Shown here: piece after piece, positions 54,601-64,000 of the stretch
Position numbering within the stretch: position 1 is the first letter of the stretch
How the letters are laid out: each line of letters begins with the position of its first letter
Source: Escarpia spicata
Taxonomy: Eukaryota; Annelida; Polychaeta; Sabellida; Siboglinidae
DNA: 64,000 bases
Reading direction: 5' to 3'
Assembly (NCBI GenBank): GCA_963995525.1
Contig: OZ023210.1
Span: 28,585,249-28,649,248 of the forward strand
Notes under the pieces: generated by a model
Told to the model about the DNA's origin: nothing
Database searches by the model: none
The model's input: only the letters and a program-made list of their open reading frames with translations
Position numbers and translations under genes: made by a program

Positions 54601-54715
54601 AATTAATTGTATTAATAATTGTATTATTTGTTATTAGTCAGCTGAACTGAGTAATGTCAAATTTTTAGTTACATGTTGGTCACATATGCAGGGTTTTTGT
54701 TAAGTGTGCTGATTG

Positions 54716-54880
54716 CAGGGACCATGACCCCCACAACAGGGACCACATAACATGCCCAGACCATGTGACAGCAGGGACCACATAACATGCCCAGACCATG
54801 TGACAGCAGGGACCACATAACATGCCCAGACCATGTGACAGCAGGGACCACATAACATGCCCAGACCATGTGACAGCACA
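54716..54880. repeat. 35-bp minisatellite, about 4-5 units
   Basis: Unit 'gcagggaccacataacatgc' then ccagaccatgtgaca, perfect in four copies. Confidence 0.93.
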
Positions 54881-55495
54881 TTGCGGAGTTGAGGACCACT
54901 AGTCTATGGTTACAACAATATATAATATGATGTAATACTATTAAATGATAGACAATTTGTTTTATAACTTACGTAAGTAAAGTTCCATCTGTGTTAATTG
55001 TTTAATTGTACGTATTTCTGAGTTCACAAACACTGCTGTCTGTATATAATGATGTGTTTGCTAGGCATAGCTAAATGTTCATAAATTACATATATCACTA
55101 TACAAGTAAGATACTTTGTGAATGAATCTAGCAAGTTGATTGTGAACAGTAGTAATTCAAGTAATGTGAACATGTAGCTTTGGATGTGAATCTTATAAAA
55201 TAAGTTGTGTCGAAACCAAGCCCACCCCAATGCCACCTGTTATATATTATAACTAGGCGTAAATATTTGTCTACATTTACATTTTATAAGCCAAATCGAA
55301 AAAAAGACCAGAATAGTAACGATCATGATCTCACCCTGATGGCCTGATAACGTGCACGTGCATTCACCCAAATACAATCATGACAATGGCCTGTGCCACT
55401 GTTCATATAAATATAACGAACCACAGACAGTGAGACGGCATTCAAATAATAATTTCATAGTGTATATAATATACACACTTCGATAGCATGCATAC

Positions 55496-55757
55496 CTGAA
55501 ACTTTGGCCAGTTCTTCGTCCACCGAGTCAAAAACTATGTCCTCAGACTCGGCAGCCACTTCCATGGCATCGTCGAAGTCGTTCCTTCGGTCATCAAAAT
55601 GGTCATCCTCGTCGGATGACCTGCTATTACAAACTTCTGAATCTGAGTCTGGTTCGTCACCCTTGCCACAGATGTACTCCTCCAACAAACTATCGATCTT
55701 TTCTCTATCGGAATCCGCCAAATTGCAATTAATCAACCTCGCTAACTCGAGCGCCAT
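55496..55757 (-). CDS. First coding exon of an unidentified acidic protein
   Basis: ATG at 55757-55755 in a good context (AAAATGG). 87 codons + 1 nt to donor GTATGC: MALELARLINCNLADSDREK, IDSLLEEYICGKGDEPDSDS, then an Asp/Glu/Ser-rich run (SSDEDDHFDDRRNDFDDAME) and ...VFDSVDEELAKVS. GC content rises over the exon and falls outside it, supporting coding. I do not recognise the family. It ends in phase 1, while DDX46 exon 2 needs an upstream exon ending in 2 nt, so it is not directly the DDX46 first exon; it could be two exons away, or begin another gene nested here. Confidence 0.6.
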
Positions 55758-55799
55758 TTTTAAAGGGACTGTCAAAGAAAGCCGCAATGTACATGCGCT

Positions 55800-55900
55800 G
55801 CAGCTGCGCAGCCAATGCCAGGAGTAGCATTAGTCACGCGGCTAGCAACAAGACGTCGAATGTTTCCATCATAGCTCGCACGTCAAGCCCTCCTATTGGC
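55800..55900 (-). promoter_or_regulatory. Candidate promoter of the acidic-exon gene
   Basis: A CCAAT box on the - strand (in tagccaataggagg, about 55890-55903) and a palindrome gctgcagctgcgcagc (about 55798) lie 40-150 bp upstream of the ATG at 55757, in a locally GC-rich segment. Inference from motifs only. Confidence 0.3.
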
Positions 55901-55903
55901 TAA

Positions 55904-57130
55904 ATTCAAACCAGGTCAAGGCGAATTCATGCATGACATTTTACACAGGTATCACAAAACTACTCTATAAACAGCAAATAAACGCACATTTAACAAACAT
56001 AGCGACGTCAGTCGATAATAGACATATTAAGGACCAAGTTTATTGAAAAAACGCACAATCGTAAATGTTGCGGTTGCAACACATTTTGGCATTTCCTGAC
56101 GTTCGACAAATCTGTATATCAGACTCATTTCGTCAGGACTCGACACATATATCATTATACTTATACTAGTTATAGTACAAGTTATAGAGCCCCCCTCACT
56201 ACCTGTCAAACGGTTAACGAACCTATGCATAGCGTAGGCACTGGGACGATAACTGGATTCCCGATAATTCACCATAAATTGAATGTGTCTACAGCTCAAA
56301 TCGCAATTTTTTTACTTTTGGTACCGGCTTCGCTACGTTTATAACTTTATTAATAAAATTTAAAAACAAAAAAATGTGAAGTGGACAAGGTGAATTGATG
56401 ACAGTTTTGAGGTCTCACGTACCTGTTTTCTCTTGGCATTGCTAATCTATGGTACAGACATCTATGGTCCTATGTATGATGTTATGTCGAAGGTGAATTT
56501 CTTTCTGAGAAAAACGGAAACGTTCACCTAACACATTTCTCCATTATATCGAAAATGAGTTCAGAATATTTACGACATAATGTTTTTACGAGAAAATGTT
56601 TATTCCATATGTGGCGCTTTAATCATATTCACAGTAATGTTAATGACATATAAAACGGTTGTGGGTGTTAGGTGGCGGCCGCTAATTGAATCAAAGAATT
56701 CCTTGTTTATTTTGCCAGAGATCGGGCCGGTTTTAACGACATAAAACACTGCTAAGTCTCGACGATGTACGGTCCGTGAGGTGGCGCCACCATATGTCGT
56801 GGGACGCACCAGCCTACCTCACAAGTTCTACTTGTTTCCAGCGGTCGGTAACATTCTAGTCTGTATTATCATGGTTACAATGGAATGGTCTTATGAGGTC
56901 TCATTCAACTAGTCAGCCTTTTCAGAACATTATCGCCAAACCGATCTTTATATGCTACCACTGAGGGTGCATGGTAACTGCCAGGGTGCTTGTCGTCCTC
57001 GCGATCAGTGGTTATTTTACCCTGGTACTTTTACGTCCTAAATTAAGTCGGTCTGATGTAATCGCCAGCGCTCTTGGCGTGTGAGGATGGACATTTGTTG
57101 TTTTGACTGTAACGAAAACTAATTGGTTAC
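55904..57130. other. Intergenic, no features seen
   Basis: Unique AT-rich sequence. ORFs of 69-90 codons on the - strand have no family-like features or convincing splice boundaries. Confidence 0.45.
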
Positions 57131-57148
57131 CCTGAATCAGCTAGAGTG

Positions 57149-57365
<217 letters not shown>

Positions 57366-57799
57366 CAGGAAGACGCAAAGAGGCCGTCTTACCCCACACG
57401 CAAAAAGTGTATGCAAAACACTACCTCCTGTCCTTATGTTTTATAGTCTGACATGCAAGTTGAATGATAATATTTACTGGCATCGGAACGTGGTGAATAT
57501 TTGCACCCCCTTGAGGTTCGCCGAAAAACACCCACCTAGAGGCTTTCCAAAAACCTCGATTTGCACTTCCCCGAGGCTCGCCAAAACCCACATACAGGCT
57601 CTCCAGAAAGATTGATTTACACTTGCCCCCGTGAGGCTCGCCCAAAACACCCACATCCAGGATTACTGAACATTCTTCAGGATAGCTCATTTTTATATCA
57701 ACAACTTTCATTGGTGAAAACAGCAATATCAATAACAGCCACACATGTATGTTAATATTTTATTAGTGCAAATATTACCAATACATAACGCGTAGATGT

Positions 57800-57906
57800 C
57801 ATCGATTAACACGATTCATGACTGAATTAACATAGAGAGTACAATTGCTTAATCCACAAGTTACAATGACTTTCCTGGAATCAAACACCGAGGGTATATG
57901 TATATG

Positions 57907-57956
<50 letters not shown>

Positions 57957-59100
57957 ATACTCGTGGTTAACTGTATGTTAAAAATACTAAACTAATTATA
58001 TTCAGTTCGTTCATAAGATCACACATGCCATTACCCAATTACTGGATCGAACGCAACTTTCAAGTGGCTAATATACACTGTTCGAAATAGCGTGTTTGTA
58101 ATTGCCTATGGCAAATAAATGTGTCTATCACTCCGTGCAATGTATGGAGTTATGTGTTAAATATCGGGAAGATATTCGAGAAATACGTTTTGTTTACGTT
58201 TTCTTCGATGTTTTAAATGGAGAAAGTATGACATCCCGGTTAAGCATCATGGTTGTGAAGCTGATCCAGTCTGAATAAAATGAAAAACTATACATCTGAC
58301 ATTATCCCAATTGTTTTGCCGTGCGCATAAACAGTTGCACACACGCACGCACACACGCACGCACATACGCACGCACACAATTATGTGGTACTCAACTTGC
58401 TACAACAATAACCACGAGCTTGTTCTATACGTGTGCGCATCAAATGACGTGCATTGCTAATAACAGGGTGGCTACTTTTTTTTTTTTTAATAATGTTTCG
58501 CGGATACATTGCATGCATTTTACAAGTTTAAACTATTTATTGTGTAGTACATATATAAACGTAGAAAATATTTCGGGTGCATATTAGTACATCTAGTATA
58601 AACGACACATGCATGTAAACATAACAGGCTAACAAAATATTTCATGTTTTGCAATGATCTTATCATTCTCCTCGAGTAAGACTCTGGATGGCCCAGTTAA
58701 CAGACACTCAGAGTACTTTCCTTTAATGCTCTGTGTACAACCACTCTCCTGGTTTCATATACTGAATGATTCAGTTAATACAGAAATACATTCTTTAATT
58801 GCACACTACAGTGACTCTTATAGAACCAATATATGTAATTAAGTTATCGTAGATTTATTGTTATTCAGCAATTAAGTACAAGTGTTTAATATAAAAGAAC
58901 AAGAAACTACCACTTTCTAGGAACCAAACACTACGTAGTACAATAAAACAGATTATACACTAGAAACACACACGCTCCTGGAGTCAGACTCAGCACATGA
59001 AATATAATTATTTAGTATACAACATACGGTGGCTCTCCTGGCATCAGACACCGCTTGATTCAATCAAAAACAAACACAACACAGCACTTTACGATCTCTG
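57800..59100. repeat. Possible ancient diverged tandem repeat (about 62-67 bp)
   Basis: A motif like 'ctctcctggaatcagacac' recurs at about 57873, 58748, 58815, 58913, 58974 and 59036, with gaps of 61-67 bp in the right part, each followed by an AT-rich tail with 'ttagtaca'. Degenerate; offered with low confidence. Confidence 0.3.
57895..57957. repeat. (TATATG)n / (TA)n microsatellite
   Basis: Simple repeat tgtatatgtatatgtatat then alternating TA. Confidence 0.93.
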
Positions 59101-60249
59101 TTGACAATCATTCACTAAAGTACTTGATTATGATACATCAACTATAAACACCTGGAGATTTTCTATATTTTCTAATGTTTCCCTACACAAGTGCATGGAA
59201 CATGAGTTGCAGTGCCAACATGTAGTGGTCATTAGACTTATGTGCCATATTAAATCTAGTAAACATGACATGTGTATAATGTAATTATAATAGATGTGAC
59301 ATATTGTCTATTTTTCCTGAATATAATGAATTTAACAAATGTATGGATGTAATTCTTATGGCACATAACCAGGACGAACAACTACTCTGAAAATATGTCT
59401 ATGTCCCATACTTATACAATTAACAACTCTTACGTGTTGGGTGCATGAACAGCATGCGCGCTGTTAGAATAATACAGCAAATATCTAACACTGTATCCAC
59501 AGTTCTTATTGTCCTATTTATTCGAAACATCATCTTCACCTCATGAAGGTGTGCTCTCCACCTAACATATGATGAAATGCTCTTGTCAGTTCCTGGTTCC
59601 ACAGTAGTAATGGTAAATTAGGTAACTGATAACTGTATTTTTAATATTAACATGTTTGCCTCCCAAGAACGCTTGTCTGAGTGTAGGCATATCGAAACGT
59701 ATAAATTTGAGTCGTTCCGAATCTTAAGATAGCCTATTATTGTCAAATAGTAGCACATTGTGTTTCAATCTAGTTAACATACGACTCAACTAGATGTGAT
59801 TCTATAAAATGACATTAACGAATCACTCACTTAACATCAACTGCTGTTGCATTTGACAAGAAAACATTGCATCTTAGATAGTTCATCTAGGCTTTTCGGC
59901 AATGTATTCTAAGTAGTCTGAGACGTTTTATTAATTGCACCGTGAATAAACAACATGAGTTATTAAAGATCGTCAACATTATAAAACTATCTCATTCGTT
60001 ATATATTCACATATTTATCTCTAATCGCCGGTCTAGGACAGGGGTCGGCAACCTGTGGCCCGCGGGCCAAATGCGGTCCGCGGAGCAATTTCATGAGGCC
60101 CGCGGACTAAAAGTGAGATTATCCACATTGCTGCCCGCGGGATGACAACAGTAACTGCAACTTCCATGGTGGAAAAACTGCTGCATCGTCGCTCAAGAAA
60201 CATTGAATGATAAGTAAATGAAAATGCAGAAGACGATGACCGTTAAAGC

Positions 60250-60712
60250 GAAGACCGTGATCTACGTGAAGACCGTGATCTATGTGAAGACCGGGATCTA
60301 CGTGAAGACAGTGATCTACGTGAAGACCGTGATCTACGTGAAGACCGTGATCTACATAAAGACCGGGATCTACGCGAAGACCGGGATCTACGTGAAGACC
60401 GTGATCTACGTGAAGACCGTGATCTACGAGAAGACCGTGATCTACGTGAAGACCGGGATCTACGTGAAGACCGTGATCTACGTGAAGACCGTGATCTACG
60501 TGAAGACCGGGATCTACGTGAAGACCGTGATCTACGTGAAGACCGGGATCTACGTGAAGACCGTGATCTACGTGAAGACTGGGATCTACGCGAAGACCGT
60601 GATCTACGTGAAGACCGGGATCTACGTGAAGACCGTGATCTACGTGAAGACCGTGATCTACGTGAAGACCGGGATCTACGTGAAGACCGTGATCTACGTG
60701 AAGACCGGGATC
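60250..60712. repeat. 18-bp minisatellite inside hAT element, about 26 units
   Basis: Unit gaccgtgatctacgtgaa with GTG/GGG variants, open in two + frames (KTVIYV and EDRDLR). A 169-codon ORF through it is an artefact. It replaces the part of the element where the transposase N-terminal half would be. Confidence 0.93.
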
Positions 60713-61031
60713 GTGTTCGTGGCCTAAACCACGAGCACGATCACTAGCCGAGATGACTGTGCAGTATCAAAACCTCCTCCATTGCAAAGAGGGCTAGCTG
60801 AGTCGCTATACTATGTTGCGCCGCACATCAGCCCTACGAGCTGATATATTGGATTATAGGCTGTTCTTGGATCACAGGTGTACTGACGTAGGAATTTGCT
60901 GACCCCAAATGGATTGGTGAGAACATCTCACCAGTCACATTTTCCAGTTCGTCTCCTCTTCCGAGTTCATGTTGCTACTTGGGAGTCACAACAGTGAAAC
61001 GCAAAACTGAGTGTCTTTCCGATCTTAGGAC

Positions 61032-61397
61032 TTGCAGCGAGGAGTTGCCATATTTTCCAACCCATTCCACATGGAACTCGGCGTTGTGACGGAAGCTGAG
61101 CGGGTAGAGTTCACCGAACTACAATGCGGCTCTATGACACTCAAAGCTAACGCCACAGATTTGACGTTTGTAGAGTGTTATTACATGTATACATTCATTG
61201 ACGGAAAATGTCCTGATCTGATCAAACATCCTAAACTCATTGGCAATTTGTTTGGTGGCGCAGCAACTGCACTAAGTGTCAAACTAGTCATGATGGTGCA
61301 ATTTCTGTACCAAGAACATTGCATGACACTGAATAAAGGGTGCTTTTTAATAGTGACGTCCATGAGGTGTTCATATTTAGACGTTGATGTTTGGTGA
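61032..61397 (+). pseudogene. hAT transposase C-terminal remnant (GTF2IRD2/FAM200-like group)
   Basis: MQRGVAIFSNPFHMELGVVT, then VEFTELQCGSMTLKANATDL and CPDLIKHPKLIGNLFGGAAT. The order 'F.NPF......E..ELQC...LK......F..........P.L..H.....LFG' is that of the C-terminal hAT segment of domesticated GTF2IRD2-type transposases. The catalytic residues are not present in this piece; the copy is dead. Confidence 0.68.
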
Positions 61398-61770
61398 TAA
61401 TACTACGTCTTACCGTAACTGATAACAATTTCTAAGTTAAATTTCAATGCATTGTTCTAAACAAGATTGCTTATGTTCAGATTCCAAACATAGCATGATG
61501 TACCATCTTTCACGAGGATTGGGCTAACGATCATCACTATTCAATAATACATGTGTGGCCTGCTGCCCTAGCTAGTCCAATTCATCTGTTTGGCCCTCCA
61601 TTCAAAGAGGTTGCCGGCCTCTGATCTAGAACATCGATGCTGTCAATTGTAAGATGTAAACAGCGTTTATAACTGCACATCGAGTCGTTACTGACGAACG
61701 ACCACGAATGATAATAAAATGTTCCGTTTGCAACTTACAATCTGCATCACTGTCTTGTTCGTTGCATCAT

Positions 61771-62263
61771 TTATCTCCTATGTCTTTCATGTCTTCTGCG
61801 TTTCCGACGTGACGGGTCTTTCTCGTATCGGCCCCGTCTGGAGTGGCGTCTCACATCGTCCTCCATCGTATAGTCACTTCTAGTGTCGCCGCGGTCCTTT
61901 CGTCTCGCATCATCCGCCGAAGAATACTCATTTCGGGCCCCGGTGGCTACATCGAGAACATCGTAATAATGCTCTCGTGTACTTCCGTACTGTTGCCGTC
62001 TTGGTTCGTAGCCTGGGTTCTGCTGAGTCGGAGCCTGTTCTGGCGGGGTAACCGTGTTGATAACGGTATATGGCGGGGGAACCGTGTTGACAACGGTGGA
62101 CAGCGGCATCTCCTGGGCAACCTCTGTTGTGCTTGTTGCATTATTTGTAGAAACCGTGGACTTCCTCCTGCAAACAGATCTATGCTGAATACGTGGACCA
62201 TGTAGCTGATTTTGAACTGGGATTTGATTTCCGAACTCTACAGTAATTCTTTGCAAACCGTAT
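61771..62263 (-). CDS. Receptor terminal exon: cytoplasmic tail
   Basis: Acceptor CGTTTTTAG; 164 codons including the stop. Motifs in order: VNTVPPPYTVINTV (PPxY, WW-domain ligand), QQNPGYEPR (NPxY, PTB/endocytic type), HYYDVLDVATGARNEYSSAD (YxxL), and an Arg/Lys/Asp-rich end, DPSRRKRRRHERHRR. Motif meanings come from other receptors; their use here is inference. Confidence 0.82.
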
Positions 62264-63226
62264 CTAAAAACGTTACTGCAATATCACTATTTTATTATTT
62301 CTTTCGATTTTGCGAAATGTTGAAACAACTTATTGAGAAAGTAACAACGCCGCAATTTGCATAAGATACTTGGAATTCATTGGCACAACATGTAACGACT
62401 TCTGTGCTAACATCAAACAATTGTCATGTAGTAAAAGTAATGTTTGCGACGTTTTATTAATATATGTTGTTGAATTGTCTTAATACTGTAATGTTTTACT
62501 TCTGTCATTAGAGCTTATACCACTGCATTGGCCACATATCTAATGTCACCATGCATAACATTTACGGGTTGTCTGCAATCGCACAATGTATTTCGAGAGA
62601 TAGAAAACACTACCATGTCACCTGCGATAGGTTATCCGCTTATTCCCTTGTAGGCAATATTTTACTTCCCTTTGTACGATCACTATGAAAAAAGAATCTA
62701 CATAATAATACTTCCAATTTCCTACCCACATGCATTGCTATGTAGTTGGCACTTACGTAGTCATCTTAGTCATACCTGACGAAGTAGCAGACACCGATTA
62801 TGATCACCACCAGAAGGAGTAATACGACGCCACCAGCGCTGCCTCCGATGACGTACAACATGCCCTGAGTATTCTCCGACGGCTTCGCTGCAACGGCAAA
62901 CCATAATAATAATTATTATTATTATTATATCAACAACACCAACTGCAACACTACTACTACTATTAGTACAACAACTAATGATAATAATACTAATACCAAC
63001 AACAATAATTATAACATTAATAATAATGTGTGCCTGGAATATCTGAATGATAATGTTTTGTTGACAAGAGGAAACCAATTTTAGAATTACTAAAAACAAA
63101 TCGAATCAATGTTTGTAGTTGCTATGCAGTATTTCCATGTAATCACGGGAAAGACAACCGCCATGATAATATGTGCGCTCTGAAAACATTACGGATATTA
63201 GAGTTACGTATAAAAAGAACGAACAG

Positions 63227-63281
<55 letters not shown>

Positions 63282-63653
63282 TTGTGTGTGTGTGTGTTTA
63301 GTGTGGTTACTTTTTACTATGTAATTTTGCTACTTTCATAAAAGCATGTCTGTGTAAATTTATGTATTTTATTTTAATCCAGCACACATACATATATATC
63401 TGAATTGTTTACAACTATTTTATGAATAAACATCTGTATATGGACCTCGTCTGAATTCAACTGTATTAGTATTATTATAAGGCTAAGAGTCACTTACAGA
63501 AGCACTCGTCTACGGTCGTTGCCCTCGCCCTGGCAGTCGTCATCTCGTCTCCACAAGATATACACTCTGTCTGCCACTTCTGGTCCTGGTATGTACCGAG
63601 TGGACACGTCTTGCATGCTTTACCTTCAATTCGTTGTCCGACTGTGCAGTTTC
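61771..63653 (-). CDS. Single-pass membrane receptor, 3' end of gene (GCC2/GCC3 module, TM, signalling tail)
   Basis: Gene-level entry for exons 63653-63498, 62887-62776 and 62263-61771, all with AG/GT boundaries and matching phases. The outside part shown is one Cys-rich GCC2/GCC3 (ephrin-receptor-like) module; then comes a Gly/Ala/Val/Leu/Ile transmembrane helix, then a 165-residue cytoplasmic tail, rich in Arg at its end, with PPPY, NPGY and YDVL motifs. Proteins of this layout in molluscs are usually annotated as SCUBE- or MEGF-like; the rest of the ectodomain is beyond base 64000. The ligand is unknown. Confidence 0.78.
62776..62887 (-). CDS. Receptor exon: transmembrane segment
   Basis: Acceptor CCGTTGCAG, donor GTATGA. 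SKPSENTQGMLYVIGGSAGG then VVLLLLVVIIIGVCYFVR: about 23 hydrophobic residues followed by Arg, with the GG.AGG start usual for type I receptors. 2 + 36 codons + 2 nt. Confidence 0.85.
62930..63030. repeat. AT-rich trinucleotide-like simple sequence
   Basis: ATT/AAT/ACT-rich low-complexity tract in the receptor intron. The 109-codon ORF through it is only real over the TM exon. Confidence 0.75.
63227..63298. repeat. (GT)n/(GCGT)n microsatellite
   Basis: gtgtgtgtgtgcgtgcgtgc... in the receptor intron. Confidence 0.95.
63498..63653 (-). CDS. Receptor exon: GCC2/GCC3 cysteine-rich module
   Basis: Acceptor GTGATAG, donor GTAAGT. NCTVGQRIEGKACKTCPLGT, YQDQKWQTECISCGDEMTTA, then ATTVDECF. The C..CPLGTYQD...TECISCG....T......DEC pattern is diagnostic of the GCC2/GCC3 domain. 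2 + 51 codons + 1 nt. Confidence 0.82.
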
Positions 63654-64000
63654 CTATCACAACAACAAGGTAGTAATTTTAATATTCAATGCTTTGAATT
63701 TATTGAGATATTTAGTTAATAAACTTGCCTGTACGACATGTATTACCTAACAGTTTTAATATTCTCTTTTTTTCATAACAGTGTTGTTTTCCATAAAATT
63801 CAACACGTCAAGATTGTAGAGTATTTTCGTAAAATAACACGTTGTCAATGGTAGTTTTATGGGTTATTAAGATACATGTGCAAAAGTATATGTTAACTTA
63901 AAACAGTCGTGGAGTGGCATATGATGAACAACATATTATTTCCCAAACGTTATGTAGATGGATTTGTAGCAGGATACTGTATGTTAACTTAAAATAACAA
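63654..64000. other. Receptor intron to window end
   Basis: AT-rich, nothing recognised. The next upstream exon of the receptor should lie beyond base 64000. Confidence 0.5.

Larger units (their letters stand above)
49966..55495. other. Non-coding stretch between DDX46 exon 2 and the acidic exon
   Basis: Apart from the hairpin and minisatellites listed separately, I see no exon I can defend. The missing first DDX46 exon should be here or just left of it: it must encode a start codon and end in 2 nt that complete the codon at 47816. A strong donor-like GTAAGTGTG on the - strand at 52871 follows an ORF-poor segment and could belong to a 5' UTR exon. The text 'ggacaactcggcccgagaca' near 50521 looks like a dispersed repeat, but I cannot classify it. 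Confidence 0.4.
60039..61623 (+). mobile_element. Decayed hAT transposon with an internal 18-bp array
   Basis: Ends CAGGGGTCGGCAACCTGTGG and (reverse complement of the right end) CAGAGGCCGGCAACCTCTTT. The flanks GTCTAGGA (60031-60038) and ATCTAGAA (61624-61631) match at 6 of 8 bases, as an old 8-bp hAT target duplication would. CAGNGGTCGGCAACC ends and 'gcccgcgggccaaatgcggt' subterminal sequence are typical of a widespread animal hAT group. About 1.6 kb. Confidence 0.75.

Noticed and set aside
60218..60727. 169-codon KTVIYV repeat ORF, or an RS/RE-like EDRDLR repeat protein in the other frame
   Set aside because: 18-bp minisatellite inside a dead hAT element; the likeness to the RD/RE repeats of splicing factors is compositional.

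Overview
This is a eukaryotic (animal) genomic window. It is AT-rich and intron-rich, dense in tandem repeats and transposons, and has no bacterial-style operons. Gene content and transposon types suggest a lophotrochozoan, most likely a mollusc; the species assignment is inference. Two protein-coding genes run tail to tail and fill most of the window. The 3' half of a CCDC57-like centrosomal coiled-coil gene lies on the + strand (12 exons, 1071-13766, about 655 codons). An almost complete DDX46/PRP5 spliceosomal DEAD-box helicase gene lies on the - strand (20 exons found, 47816 down to 16221, about 988 codons; only the short first coding exon was not found). At the right end, on the - strand, is the 3' end of a single-pass membrane receptor (63653 down to 61771): a GCC2/GCC3-type cysteine-rich module, a transmembrane helix and a tail with PPPY, NPGY and YDVL motifs. 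An isolated acidic first exon (55757 down to 55496) begins an unidentified gene.

The introns hold mobile DNA. Intron 42971-33732 of DDX46 carries a complete-looking tyrosine-recombinase retrotransposon of Ngaro/DIRS type (34149-42554). It has an SGNH-hydrolase ORF, a gag-like ORF, RT, RNase H, a tyrosine recombinase, and split direct repeats in the order A1-body-B1-A2-B2. A piggyBac-like non-autonomous element with TTAA at both ends is at 43894-45393. Two decayed hAT elements with 8-bp target duplications are at 48048-49349 and 60039-61623. There are also four copies of a TA-flanked MITE, two tRNA-derived SINEs, an inverted-repeat MITE and a dispersed unclassified repeat pair.

The window has more than a dozen minisatellites. 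All the very long ORFs here (1144, 1276, 1219, 702 codons and others) are read-throughs of these arrays, not genes. The most unusual point is that several arrays are built from the exon-intron junctions of the host genes. A 66-bp array of about 48 units (2660-5812) repeats the 3' end plus 5' splice site of a CCDC57 exon. A 48-bp array (25892-26345) repeats the 3' end plus 5' splice site of DDX46 exon 14, giving nine potential donors, all in the same phase and open in frame. A 52/55-bp array (26526-27930) repeats the 3' splice site plus the first 27-30 nt of the same exon. A smaller triplication (about 8724-8850) repeats the 3' splice site of another CCDC57 exon. Exon 14 of DDX46, itself a splicing factor, therefore lies between two satellites made from its own two edges. 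I regard these 'exon-edge satellites' as the best candidate for something undescribed in this window.
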